A DNA stretch of 64,000 nt, taken from the NCBI GenBank assembly GCA_029582165.1, contig CM055882.1, positions 12,788,501 through 12,852,500 on the forward strand, in the 5' to 3' direction. The stretch is from Portulaca oleracea (Eukaryota; Streptophyta; Magnoliopsida; Caryophyllales; Portulacaceae). The position numbers and the translations under genes were made by a program. This document shows, one piece after another, positions 34,543-46,594 of the stretch (within the stretch, counting starts at the first letter, position 1; every line of letters begins with the position of its first letter). Below the pieces are notes generated by a model, which was not told where the DNA came from, searched no databases, and saw only the letters and a program-made list of their open reading frames with translations.

Positions 34543-35799
34543 TATAGTGATCTAGTTGTTGTAGTCTCTCTTTTTCTTTTTCTTTTTCTTTTTTTTTTAA
34601 AAAAACGAAGATAAGATTTTAACTTAAACTCTAACAGCATGGGGAAACTACCATGAAACATAAATTTTACATGGATAATTGCTTACAAAATTTTGAAGGT
34701 ATATACGGATGTAAGTTTTAGTGATGTTTTGATACATACATTGCTAAAAAAGGAGACAAACGAAAGACCTGAAATTTGAATTTATGAGATTTGAACTTAA
34801 AACAATGGAGTTAGTATCGTTAGTAGTCTGAATAGAAGGGTTGTTGCCTTGTTGGTGTCTATAAAGCCATAAGTTAAAAGTTTCATTGGCTAATTTTACA
34901 TTTGAGCGTCTACATCTTATGGCCAACAAGGTTTGGAAATTGGTGCCTAAAAATCTAGTGTCGACTAACTCTTAATTGTGATTGAGTCACATGAGGGTGG
35001 GGACCCTTATGCTTCTATTAAACACGAGGTTGACAATAGGCTTGTTAATCCTGAAGGTGATAGATTTATCGTTAAAGACTCTTCAGATTGTGTGAAATAG
35101 TTGTTACTAGAGGGTAGATGTCAATGTTGGTGTGTCAGCTAGCAACGACAACAATGAGTCTGAAGACTCCGAGATAACTATTTCCAAACCAGTTATTACC
35201 GATTTGAGCCAACCCAAGCTCTTCAAAGATGTCTTCACCTTATGCTAATGGAAATCCATTTTCAAGAGTGCAACTGTGCAAGAGGAGGTACAGTCTACTG
35301 TCAAACCAATTGATAGTGCAAAGCACAATTCTTCATCAAATAATTTCGGCACGGATCTTCCTCCAGGCTTCCAGGATTCTATTCACAAGGGTGGTAAACC
35401 ACAAATTAGATTAAAAAGAAAAAAGCAATGTTGAAGTTTAAATAGTGTTTGATCGAACAAGCAAGTGAAGCAACACAAAGGGTCAACTCATCTAGGAATG
35501 TGACCCAAAAAATTGGCAAGATGTGACAGGGCATTCGTGAAGATGGGCATTTGTTCGGATGATTTTGATGAAAGTTAGCATAATAATTTGGATGTGGAAA
35601 CATGGAAAATCGCAGAGATGTCAAATGAGCAACACAAGCTATCGTCACGAAAAGTGTCAGCGACAATGAGACAACGACAGAGTACTTAAGAAATCGTTAA
35701 AAGAAAGGAAGTCAGAGAAGGAGTAGAGAGAGCTATAGTGACAGATCTTTTCCGATTCTCAAAATCTTCACCGCTGAAAGGCTCAGCAACGAGCGATTG
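34543..35799. other. Spacer with no recognised gene
   Basis: A T-rich tract lies near 34568-34605. Parts of 34930-35790 have a codon-like look in places but frames are short and no domain is recognised; decayed LINE ORF1 sequence is possible but unsupported. Confidence 0.4.
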
Positions 35800-36112
35800 T
35801 GATGCACAACGATTCTTTCACAAGACATATTCTAGGAGGAGTAGGAAGTTTCATAAATTAGAAATCCTAGTTTAAGGAAATAATATCTTTTATTTATCAA
35901 TTAATTCTGAATAAGTATAGTTTAGTTATCTTAGTTTCCTTTTGTTTAGTTATCTTAGTTTCCTTATTGTGTTTGAGTTATTCTAGTTTCCTTAGTATGC
36001 TCGGATTGTAAGGATATGTAATCTCTCATCCCCTCTTGGATGAGGTAGACTTTGATGAATTTTGAATTGAATTGAATTGAGTGAATTCTTGAAGAATTCT
36101 CTTGGTTCTACA
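35800..36112 (+). repeat. 5' LTR of the gypsy element
   Basis: It contains a 21-bp internal duplication (TTTAGTTATCTTAGTTTCCTT occurs twice) and a TTGAA repeat near 36062-36080. TG-CA ends are present. Confidence 0.93.
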
Positions 36113-36119
36113 TCAAATT

Positions 36120-36130
36120 TGGTATCAGAG
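36120..36130 (+). other. Primer binding site of the gypsy element
   Basis: TGGTATCAGAG, 7 bp after the end of the 5' LTR, matches the initiator tRNA-Met 3' end. The same sequence recurs at 42128-42138 after the 3' LTR. Confidence 0.85.
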
Positions 36131-36996
36131 TCTTTCAATCAAAGCTTTCAATTTTCCCCTTTTTTTTCTCACGTTTAATTTTCTGCCCCAAAAAAAAAAG
36201 CAGTGCTGTGCCTAAACCCTAGCCGCCCGCTTCACCCGCCATTACCCTCGCCTCCGCCCCACCCCACCCACCACCACCACCGCCCAGGCGACCACCAGCA
36301 CACCATCCCCGCCGCCGCCACCTCGCCGGAAACCCTAAAGCCCCAGTTCGCAAAACCCTAATTTGCGAATTTTCTCAATTTCAAACCCTAATTGCCACTT
36401 TCTCATCAGTTTCTTCCAATTCCATAATCATCTTCAAATCGCAATTACCCATCTAATTTCGCACCAAAACCCTCATTCGATTGAAAGAAACCACCTCCCA
36501 TTCTTCTCGTGCTTGTCTACGTAGTGCGCGAAACCTCCACGCTTGAGCCTCAACATCCTGCCGTCGACCGTTAGTGTGCTACCACTGCTCGTTCTGCCGT
36601 TCTTGTTCCTTGGTTCAACATCATTCTTCTTTGTTGTCTCCGCACCGCCTTTGCTATTGTCGTTGTCTCTGAATTCGACCATCTCAGTTGTTTGACGTGA
36701 GGAGGTTGGCTTCGGTACTACGTATTTGTGACACTATCAGGCACGAGGATCTCTCTTTTACCTTGGTGTTGGTTAGTATTCGACTGCGAAACTAGTTAAT
36801 ACCTAAGTGATTTGATTGTCTTTGTGCTGGCCTTTGATCCCAATTTCTTTACGCATACCTTTGTCACATTTAAGCTATAACAATATCCCATATTGAAAAC
36901 TGTGTTTGCTGCTTTGTGTGTTGCTACTGCTTATAGTGTTTTTACTCCGTGCAATTTGTGACTTATCTCAGCCCTGCATTTTCATTTGCATTCAAT

Positions 36997-37653
36997 ATGG
37001 CATCCCCATCATATACACCTGACCAGTCCCAAATTAATCACCTTTCTGAAAGACATAACCATCATGATGATAGATTTGACATACTTGAGTCTAAATTAGA
37101 CCAACTTCTCCGTGACTTTGGTAAATTGCCCATGCATGAACGACCCAAGTCTCCCTCTCCCCCTACACCTAAGGCCGACCTTGTCGTACGGGGTGGTGAC
37201 CGTCGTAAGTGGATCCTCTACAAGTCGGGTAACCCTGAAGAGTCTGACGTTGAGGAAGTCGACCGTGAGTCTTCTCCCCATCACAGCCCGGTCCATCAAA
37301 GTAGGAGTAGGTTCGGTCGCGGCCATCCTTGCCAGACTGATCAAACTAGAAATAGGGTGGTTGACCTTGATCCCGAAGAAAGAGATGGTAGGACCCCCCA
37401 GGGAAGTCAGTCGGACATTACTCGTAGGGTTAAGGTGGATGTCCCAGCTTTTGATGGTAGGATAGATGCCACCACTTTCTCTAACTGGATTGTTGCCATG
37501 GAAGATTACTTTGATTGGTATGGAATGTCTGACATTGAGTGTGTTCGTTTTGCTAAGATGAAACTTGTCGGCCCAACTAGGAAGTTTTGGCAGTCTGTTA
37601 CCACCCAGCTTGAGCGCTTAGGTCAACTCCTATTTCCCATTGGGAAGTCATGA
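36997..37653 (+). pseudogene. Gypsy Gag, N-terminal part, frameshifted
   Basis: The ATG at 36997 (MASPSYTPDQSQ) follows a long leader. A coiled-coil-like helix (residues about 10-40) and a charged linker lead into the retrotransposon gag core (DVPAFDGRIDATTFSNWIVA, DYFDWYGM, KFWQSV). The frame runs out at 37653, while the continuation (HWEVMKNKLKEKYLP) is in another frame, so a 1-2-base indel near 37622-37632 separates this from the rest of gag-pol. Confidence 0.88.
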
Positions 37654-40600
37654 AGAACAAGCTAAAAGAAAAGTACCTCCCCTCTTTCCATAAGGCCAAT
37701 CTGGTTGACCAAATGCTTGACCTTACCCAATCCAATTCTAGTGTGTTAGAATATGTGAATGCTTTTGAGGAGTTGATTCAAAGATGTGACTTAGTTGAAG
37801 ACCCTTCGATAGCCATAGGTAGATTCATCCATGGTCTTCGCCCTGAACTTAAAAGGGAAGTGACCCTGTCATCCCCCTTCACCTTAGATGACGCCTACCA
37901 TAAAGCTTTGGAAGTCGAACAACTCAATAAGACTTTACGACGTCCCACTCCTAGGTCCTTCGTTCCGGCTGTCCCTCACGCATCTGCGCCTCCTGTTAGC
38001 TCCCAACCTTCCAAGACTTCTAGTCATGTGGCCTCCCCTAGGCCTCCTCTAGCGGGCCGTTCTGGTAGTGCTCGACCCTCTGCTAATATCCCCGTCCAAT
38101 GTTTTAGCTGTCGAGAGAAGGGGCACTATGCCTCCGACTGTCCTCATTGTACCCTCGCCTTAGAACAAGAACCTAGTGAACCTTTAGAGTTCGAGGAGGA
38201 AATTGTTGAGCCTGAGGGGAGCTTTGAGGATCTTGTTGATGTTGAGAATAGTCTTCTTGGGGGAGCACATCTGGGGATTGTAAGGTGTCTTCTCACCAGC
38301 CCAGTTGAGAATAGTGAATGGAAGCGCACAACCATATTTTACACTCTTGTTAGATGTGGAGAGACCTTGTTGAAAATGGTCATTGACAGTGGTAGTACAA
38401 TGAATGTTGTTGCCGAATCAGCCATCAAACGCTGTCACTTACAACTTGAGCCTCACCCTCGCCCTTTTAAAGTAGCATGGGTTAACAAAACAAACCTGAC
38501 AGTCACACATCGTTGTAAGGTTCCTATCCAAATAGGTGGGTATAAGGATGAGATTCTATGTGACGTTCTTCCCATAGATGTTGCCCATGTTCTCTTAGGT
38601 CAACCTTGGTTATATGATAGAAATGTGACTCTTCATGGTCGGGACAATACCTATAGCTTTCGGTTCCAACATAAGACTATTACCCTTACCCCGTGTCGGC
38701 CTAGAGAGCTTATTCCTTCTCCGAGTCCCAAACCATCCCCTGCTTTGTCCTCTCCGAGCGGGACTCCCCCTCACGACCAGGGACACATTTCCATCCTTCA
38801 GCATAGGTTATTTGAAAGGTTATGTACTTCCAACAAACTGTTTGTGACTATCCTAGCTAGGGAGTTGTCTACGGATGTTATCTCCTTTCCTAACTCCCCT
38901 CCCATCCTTTGTACTCGGGAAACACCCACTGTGATTGATGAGTTGCTAGCTGGGTCTTCTGATATGGTTCCTGATGAGCTTTCTAGTGACTTGCCTCCCC
39001 TTAGGGATATCCAACATGCTATTGACCTAGTGCCCGGGTCCCAACTACCCAATCTCCCACACTATAGGCTAAATCCTACTGAGCGAGCTGAGCTAGCCAA
39101 GCAAGTTGAGGACCTGTTATCCAAAGGCTTTGTCCGTCATAGTATGAGCCCTTGTGCTCTTCCTGCTCTCCTCACTCCCAAGAAAGATGGGTCGTGGAGG
39201 ATATGTGTTGATAGTCGGGCAATTAACAAAATCACTATCAAGTACCGATTCCCCATCCCTCGGTTAGAAGACATGGTTGACTGTGTGGCTGGTTCTAGTT
39301 GGTTCTCTAAGATAGATCTCCGTAGTGGTTATCACCAAGTTCGTATTAGGCTAGGAGACGAATGGAAAACTGCCTTTAAGACTCAGGATGGATTGTATGA
39401 GTTGATGGTGATGCCATTTGGGTTATCTAATGCCCCTAGCACTTTTATGAGACTTATGACTCACATCCTGCAGCCGTTTTTGGGTAAATTCTTGGTTGTC
39501 TACTTCGATGACATTTTGGTGTACAGCCCTTCTAAGGAGGATCATCTTGACCATCTTAGGCTCTTGTTTACCGCTCTTAGAGAGGCAAAGTTGTTTGCTA
39601 ACCTCAAAAAGTGCATCTTCTTCCAACCTCAAGTCCTTTTTCTAGGGTTCATCATGTCAGCCCAGGGCATCTTAGCTGACCCTGATAAGATTAGAGCCAT
39701 TCAGGATTGGCCCGAACCTAGGACCCTTACTAAAGCTCGGAGTTTCCATGGTCTTGTCTCTTTTTATAGGAGGTTCATCAGACATTTTAGCTCCATCATG
39801 GCCCCCATCACTGACTGTTTAAAGAAGGGACCAATCCAATGGACTTCTAAGGCGGCTATGGCCTTTAGAGAGATCAAAGAGAGAATGACCTCAGCCCTTG
39901 TTCTTAGCCACCCTGACTTTAACAAGGTTTTTGAAGTTGCTTGCGATGCGTCGGGGTATGGGATTGGTGGAGTTTTGAGTCAGGATGGTCACCCCATAGC
40001 TTTCTTTAGTGAGAAGCTCAATGATTCCAAAAGAACCAAATACACCACCTTTGAGAAAGAGTTGTATGCACTGGTCCAATCTCTTCGCCACTGGCGATAT
40101 TACCTCCTCCCTCAGGAGTTTGTGTTATATTCTGACCATGAAGCTCCAAAGTACTGGAAATCCCAGACACATGTCAACCCTAAACATGCTAGGTGGGTAG
40201 AATACATCAGTGAGTACTCATTTGTTCTCACGCACAAGTCAGGTGTTGAAAATAAGGTGGCATATGCTCTTAGTCGAGTCGGGTACTTGTTGCACACAAT
40301 GAAAGTAGAGGTTCTTGGCTTTGAGAAACTGAAAGATGCCTACTCATCTTGTCCTGACTTTGCTGTCATCTTTAGTGACCTCCAAGTTGGCCTTCGTAGG
40401 AACCATGTGGATTTTCTCATCCATGATGGCTACCTCTTTAAAGGTTCTAAGTTATGCATCCCTGACACTTCCTTTCGAGATCTATTAGTTTGGGATATGC
40501 ATGCAGAGGGCTTTGCGGGACACTTAGGTAAGGATCGGACTATTGCTCTTGTGGAGGATCATTTCTACTGGCCCTCCCTTAAGAGAGATGTATCCCGCAT

Positions 40601-41800
40601 TGTGTCTCAGGGTCGTACATGTCGGTTAGCTAAGACAAAGAGGCAGAACGCGGGTCTATACACACCCCTTCCTATTCCACATGCTCCTTGGAAAGATATT
40701 AGCATGGACTTCGTGCTAGGTCTCCCTAGGACTACTCGTGGTCATAATTCTGTCTTAGTTGTGGTCGATAGATTCTCCAAGATGGCTCACTTCATTGCTT
40801 GTCATAAGACAGATGATGCATCCCATGTTGCCAAACTTGTCTTTCGTGAAATTGTTAGGCTCCATGGTCTTCCCACGTCTATTGTGTCTGATAGAGATGT
40901 AAAGTTTGTGAGTTATTTTTGGAAGACTTTATGGAAATTGTGTGGCACAACCCTGAAATTTTATGTTGCCTTCCACCCTCAAATGGATGGCCAAACCGAG
41001 GTTGTGAACCGTAGCTTAGGGGACCTCCTCCGATGTGTCGTGGGGGAGAAACTAGGTGCATAGGACTTGGCCCTACCTCTAGTTGAGTTTGCATATAACA
41101 ATGTTGTCAACCGTACCACAGGTAAGAGTCCTTTTGAGATTGTCCATGGGTATTCCCCTCGCACCCCTGCTGACTTTGTTCCCTTACCACCTGATGCCCG
41201 TACCTCCCAACCCGCACATACATTTGCACAACATATTCATGCTTTGCATGCTGAGATTCGTCGTAAAATTGCATTGAGTAATGATAGCTATAAGCTCTCA
41301 ACTGACGCGCGTCGCAGAGCCGCTGTTTTTGAGGTGGGTGACCTTGTTATGGCTCGTATGCGGCCCGAACGCCTCCCCAAAACTGCTAACAAAAAACTAC
41401 ATGCCCGCGCCATGGGACCTGTTACCCGCAAATTGGGATCTAATGCCTATGTACTTGACTTGCCAGAGAACTTGGGTATTAGTCCTATTTTCAATGTGGA
41501 AGATCTAATCTTCACCGGGGTACTTTTGAGCCTCCTTGTCTGCCTTTTAGTGCTTCTGCAGGTACTCAGGTCCCGAAGTTCCCTCCTTTGTCACAATCTC
41601 AGCCCCCTCGCATTGATGTTGTGCTCGACGACGAGTTTGTTTCGTCCTCTAGAGGCGGGTTTCGTCGTTTCCTCGTAAAATGGTCTGGCCACTCTCAGGC
41701 CGATGCTACTTGGATTACAGAGGATGAGTTCCGCGAGCTTGATCCTGCCCTCTTAGAATGGTATCTTGAAGACAACTCGCCGGAGTCGAGTTTTTCTCCG
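37626..41800 (+). pseudogene. Gypsy gag C-terminus and pol with chromodomain, damaged
   Basis: From 37650 the frame is open for 1137 codons. It holds the rest of Gag, a zinc knuckle CFSCREKGHYASDC (about 38102), protease with IDSGSTMNVV (about 38383), RT with YFDDILVYS (about 39502), RNase H beginning ACDASGYGIGG (about 39937) and integrase (about 40490-41200: an H2C2 region, then MDFVLGLP and SDRD). An in-frame TAG at 41061-41063 lies in the C-terminal integrase where the family has Trp. A frameshift near 41520 precedes a chromodomain (FLVKWSGHSQADATWITEDE, about 41665-41725). Two further defects fall at conserved sites: the first Cys of the integrase zinc motif is Gly (SQGRTCRLAK), and the conserved Asp of the RNase H VADALSR motif is Tyr. 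The element cannot be autonomous. Confidence 0.92.
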
Positions 41801-41811
41801 GTGGGGGAGTA

Positions 41812-42120
41812 TGATGGATGCACAACGATTCTTTCACAAGACATATTCTAGGAGTAGGAAGTTTCATAAATTAGGAATCCTAGTTTAAGGAAATAATATC
41901 TTTTATTTATCAATTAATTCTGAATAAGTATCGTTTAGTTATCTTAGTTTCCTTTTGTTTAGTTATCTTAGTTTCCTTATTGTGTTTGAGTTATTCTAGT
42001 TTCCTTAGTATGCTCGGATTGTAAGGATATTTAATCTCTCATCCCCTCTTGGATGAGGTAGACTTTGATGAATTTTGAATTGAATTGAGTGAATCCTTGA
42101 AGAATTCTCTTGGTTCTACA
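41812..42120 (+). repeat. 3' LTR of the gypsy element
   Basis: Nearly identical to 35800-36112. It has 3 extra bases at the start (TGATGGATGC), lacks one GGA and one TTGAA unit, and has four substitutions. Confidence 0.93.
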
Positions 42121-42290
42121 TCAAATTTGGTATCAGAGTCTTTCGATCAAAGCTTTCAATTTTCCCCCTTTTTTTTCTCACGTTTAATTTTCTGCCCCCC
42201 CCCCCCACCAAAAAAAAAAAAAAAACAGAAGCTGCCTGTGCCCAGAAACCCTAGCCGCACTGCTCACCCGCCATTACCCCTGCTCCGCGC
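42121..42290 (+). repeat. Extra partial leader of the same gypsy family
   Basis: Directly after the 3' LTR the sequence repeats the element's own post-LTR leader (36113-36250): primer site, TCAAAGCTTTCAATTTTCCC, TTTTCTCACGTTTAATTTTC and AACCCTAGCCGC. It stops near 42290. This is an LTR-internal-LTR-partial internal arrangement. Confidence 0.88.
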
Positions 42291-42896
42291 TACCCTCTGA
42301 TAATATAGTGATACCATGAAATGGTTTGTTAATGAACGAACCCAGAACGAATTGAAAGAAAGAAAAAGAGTAGAGAGAATCAGAGAATAAAACAGAGAAG
42401 GAAGATTCTATTATGTTGTAATGAATGAATAGGAAAGCATACAGAGGGTGGCTCGTATAGGCAACAAGAGAAGAGAGGAAAACAATTAGATATTTACAGT
42501 TGATTAAAAACGAAAATAACAACCATTACAACAACCTTTTAACTAAAATAACTAACTCCAGTATAAGTAAATAGAGCTCAAACTACTTTATAATTTTCCC
42601 TCAAAAAAGTTACTTTACAGGTTACACTTACCAACATACTGTAATATTACAACAGAACGGATTTCCAATCCAATTCACTCAACTACAGAACAAGGCAGCA
42701 ACAGTCATAACTTTTACACTGGAGTTGATAACGTAAACTCAGAAATAAAGCAATCCTACCTTTTACCTTGTATTCAGAGAACATAGATCATATTTGATGA
42801 ATTTCAGCAGCAACTATTCTAACATTCATCCACTCTTAACCTCGGCCTTCACCAAAATTCAAACCATTGCTAATAGCACAATATGGCAAATCAGAT
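42291..42896. other. Spacer, possible copia-like end with interrupted primer site
   Basis: At 42295-42318 the minus strand reads TGGTATCA, then 8 extra bases, then TCAGAGGGTAGC, similar to a copia primer site split by a small insertion. It is followed on the plus strand by A-rich sequence. No matching second LTR was found. The left part of the methyltransferase-like gene's 3' UTR lies at the right side. Confidence 0.35.
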
Positions 42897-44650
42897 TCAA
42901 GCTTTGAACTCCAAAACTGCCAAGTAGAAACTCGAATTATCCACATACTCCTTCAATGTAAATGAATGATCAGATGCAACCTTCTCCAAATGGGTCTTAT
43001 CGGGCAAGTCGGAGACAATGATATCAGGGTATTGCTGCCGTTGCTGCTCTAGAGATGGTCTACCCACGAGATGGCTCATCACAACTCTTGCACCTGCACG
43101 ATTGATAATGCAATGCAGTCATCATCAAGCAAACATAAGCTTTGTGGAAACAAGAAAACTGATAAGAGCCCCGGTATGGTCCGATTTGTAGGGGTGCCTT
43201 TGCTGCAAAAGTAATCTAAAAATCTAGAAAGATGAAGTATGATGATGAAGATGATGATGATGATGATAGTGGGCATGATGAGTATGTCAGCAACAATAGA
43301 AAAACCTAGTAAAGATAAGTGAATACAATTCTACAGCATAATCATCACAAAAACATCCCAGAAAGTCGTGAAGCAAGAGCCTTTCCTTCAGGGACGAAGC
43401 CAGCGTCATATGACCAGGGGGGGCAAAATATTGAATGTTGATAAACAGAATCGTCAAATGTCTAAAAATGAAATGCAACTAAAAGGTAAAGGAAAAAAGC
43501 CAGCAGTGAATGTTGAAAGCTCATGACCTTTACGTTGTATACAAATGATATTACCACTAGTGCCAACCACAACTAATGAGTAATGCATATGTTGTACCCA
43601 CATATTGTGATTACGACTTATTTTGCCAGGGTCACGGCCCTTGTTCCTATCATAGGCTCATGAATCGTCACTACTACCATGTCCTTCGTAAGGCATGTAT
43701 GATGGTGTGAAAATGTGTGTACCTAATCAATAAAACAAAAATTCCACCCTCCTCCATCATTCATCCACTCGAGAATATCGCCAATCAATTAATATACAGC
43801 CCCTTATACAATCTAACTATCCCACATCCCAAATTCCAAAAGCCTTACCACAGCAAATACCACTGCTTGCGAAGAAACAAGAGAATCAATATCTTGCATC
43901 GAAACAAGACACAATGCTAGACAATAATCATATATGTGGGCCGTATCAACATCAGTCATTGTGTATAGACACTCATGAGCAAAATGAGACACTATGGCAA
44001 ATAAAAGGCAATAGGAGACAGAGATGGTAGAAAATTCTACCTGGTGAACAACGAGACGCAAGTGCTTCAAAGATCTCCTCAAGTTTGAACGGAAGGGCGG
44101 GCAAGAAGTAGAGGAAAACAATGTCAAAGGGTGTCCATTTTTCAGGTACATAAATGAGTTCCCCTTGCCAGCACTTAACCTTGTCGTATCTTTCTTTTAT
44201 GCAGGCGAGTGACAAAAGGGAGTCATGAACAACAAGCAGAAGTTGGCATGGGGAAGACTCAACAAAGCGGTCCACAAAATCATCTGAACCTAAAGAAATT
44301 AGCACTCTTGATGTCTCTGCCACATTTGCAGCACGTATGATTTGATCAATCTTAGCGCGGTCTTCCTTGGAATTCAAGCTATCAGATTCGAGAATCGACC
44401 AATCTTTCTCAACTAGCTCTTCAAAATTCATGACAGCAACAACCCCTTCTGGTGGTGGTTCTGTAGCACAGGCTAATGAATAACGAGCACGTCGTGGATG
44501 AAGTTTAATAGATGAACTTGCATTGTAGCAGCAAACACCATGAGAACACTTGTGGAGACAATTAGAGTTGAGTCTGAATCTACTATAGTGCGGAGGTTGT
44601 TGACTTGTTGAAGGAAATAAGAGAGACGAGGCAAAGGAAAGAGAAATCAT
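42897..44650 (-). CDS. Plastid-targeted methyltransferase-fold protein, two exons, 268 aa
   Basis: Exon 1 is 44650-44041 and exon 2 is 43093-42897. The donor CCAG|GTAGAA and acceptor CGTGCAG|GTGCAAG join in frame to give SRCSPG-ARVVMSHLVG. The ATG at 44650 is preferred over an upstream TTG. The first ~65 residues are Ser/Arg-rich with few acidic residues and look like a chloroplast transit peptide. The rest reads as a Rossmann-like S-adenosylmethionine-dependent methyltransferase-type domain (RVLISLGSDDF, LLLVVHDSLLSLACIKER, PFDIVFLYFLPALPF, RVVMSHLVGR). The glycine-rich SAM loop is not canonical, so catalytic activity is uncertain. I recall similar uncharacterised plant proteins but cannot assign a substrate. 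No lesions are visible. The 947-bp intron holds a GAT repeat near 43240-43266. Confidence 0.75.
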
Positions 44651-46294
44651 GGTTACATGCAATTATATTTTTCGCTGTTTTCACGGTGCAAGTAGGAAGT
44701 TAAGATGATGAACAGAAAGCCAACTGACAGAAGTCAGACCAAACTACATCTGTCTCTCTTCATCCTTTGGTTAGCACTTAGCAACCCTACAACCAACAAA
44801 GCATAAAAGTTGAAGGGGCATGATGAGGAAATCATCCAGCAATTCTTATAAAATGCAACAAAGATCCCGACTTGTTAGCATAAACAAAGTGAACACTTGT
44901 TCAACGAGTAAAACTACAGAAGTATCCATTGAGAATGAAATCTCAGCCACTAGGCAATCAACTAGAATTCAGCAACAGCTATATGCTCAAACAACAAATG
45001 CTGAACCCATTCATCAGTTCACTCATAACCTTCATATAGCTACAAGTGTAACATCAAAAGAGTCAAGATATACAATAAGAGTAAAATTAAACTAGCATCA
45101 TAAGCCTCCACTTGACACGGGCAGAATGATGCACCTTGATCAAAAATTCAAAACGGGAAACTCTAGTCTATGAAATAAAGTTTTCAAGAAAGATACCCAA
45201 ATCATGTTTTGCTAAAATCCTAAACCACTGAACTCTTTCCTATAACTTGCATATAAAAAAAGTAAAAATAAAAACTTTTAAAGACAAATAGAATGCTAGC
45301 AGAAACTCACTCATTCTTAATAAAGCTCTCACAAGAGTCCCCATAAGCAATCACAATGATTCAATGATTCTCATCAACTATGTATGTTCTTTGGATTGGT
45401 TACTCTTTTCAATCCAATCCAAACTTTACACAATTCCCCAAATACTTTTCCTCTCTAAAAATACAATTCCCCAAAAAAGTATCCAATCCATCCAAACATC
45501 ATTTTATCCAATCCAAAGAATATATGTTTAGCTCTACTGCCTATATACCTCGAAACAATAAGCTCAGACACTGTTCAAGTAGCAAAATTCATAAAACTGA
45601 CTCCATTATCAATAGTATCCTTGACATGGAATTGGGTTGTATTGATGGAATCAACAATGTCAATATCGCAGCTTCACCCCTTACAAAATGAGACCTTTCT
45701 ACCTTGCCAACCCCCCCCCCCCCAAAAAAAAAGGGAAAAATCATTGGAGTATGTTCATGCTGGGAGTCGGTCTGAGCTCTGGGAAGTTTCATTGGAGCAT
45801 TTCATCAAACACCTTCTGGGCATACATAGAAACACATTAGAAAATGTAAAACGGCAATCAAACTGAGCTTAATAAACGAACCCCAATTTCACCATTAGAG
45901 CATGGAACTATTTATCTTCTGTGCAAGAACACATGCACATACCAAAATTCCCATGAAGAAGGCAACAAAACAGACCAAAATTGAAGCCTTTTTCTGGCCT
46001 CCTATCCAGGTTTCACAAATTCAATGAAAAGGGCAACTTTGTATATAACACAAAAAGAGATTATGAGAGGCAGGAAGAAAGAAAGAGGGAGGAAGAGCAG
46101 AAAACACAAACCTTGAGAAAGAGTGGGGAGTTTAATGGAGCAAAATGGGTCGTCCGCGATGACAAAGTGTTGGCTAAGGCTTGCTAGTTGCTACCACCAA
46201 TGTACTTGCTAGTTGCTACAGTATAAAAGCCCCAATTGCCCACAATCTTGTTTACTGTCTCAGAAACAGAGTAATTTGGAAATACTCGTACTAC
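44651..46294. other. Upstream region of the plastid protein gene, no second gene supported
   Basis: It may hold 5' UTR and promoter of the minus-strand gene. A 15-C tract followed by an A tract lies at about 45710-45732. Several short frames exist but none shows a domain. Confidence 0.4.
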
Positions 46295-46296
46295 TA

Positions 46297-46529
46297 CCTC
46301 CGCTTTGTTTTATGTGTCGCTTAGGAAATTGTGGCAAAAACTTTGACCGTTAATATCTTAATTTGTATAATGATTCATCATACAAAATTGATATCATTAG
46401 ATTCGTATTAAAAAATACTATTAAAAGAGTATAATATTATATTTTTCTATAAAAGTTTTATATTAGAAATTATTGATTAAAAATTGGCACTGAAAACCGT
46501 AAATGACAGATAAAAAAGAACGGAGGGAG
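46297..46529. mobile_element. Stowaway-type (Tc1/mariner) MITE
   Basis: The ends CCTCCGCTTTGTTTTATG and (reverse) CTCCCTCCGTTCTTTTTTAT pair, with TA on each side (46295-46296 and 46530-46531). It is 233 bp and non-coding. Confidence 0.85.
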
Positions 46530-46594
46530 TATTTTTTACAGTTAAAATTGGTCTATTACTCTTTGGTTTGGCTACGTAAATGGACAAAGATGAG

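Larger units (their letters stand above)
35800..42120 (+). mobile_element. Ty3/gypsy chromovirus-type LTR retrotransposon
   Basis: LTRs of 313 and 309 bp begin TGATG and end CTACA. I count four substitutions and three small indels between them (about 99% identity without indels), so the insertion is young. The 5' LTR is followed by an initiator tRNA-Met-type primer site and the 3' LTR is preceded by the purine tract GGTGGGGGAGTA. The domain order gag, protease, RT, RNase H, integrase, chromodomain identifies a chromovirus. It carries a few inactivating lesions. The sequence after the right LTR is another copy of the leader rather than host DNA, so no target duplication can be confirmed. Confidence 0.95.

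Noticed and set aside
45380..46187. Short frames upstream of the plastid protein gene
   Set aside because: No domain or splice logic; likely promoter, UTR and spacer.
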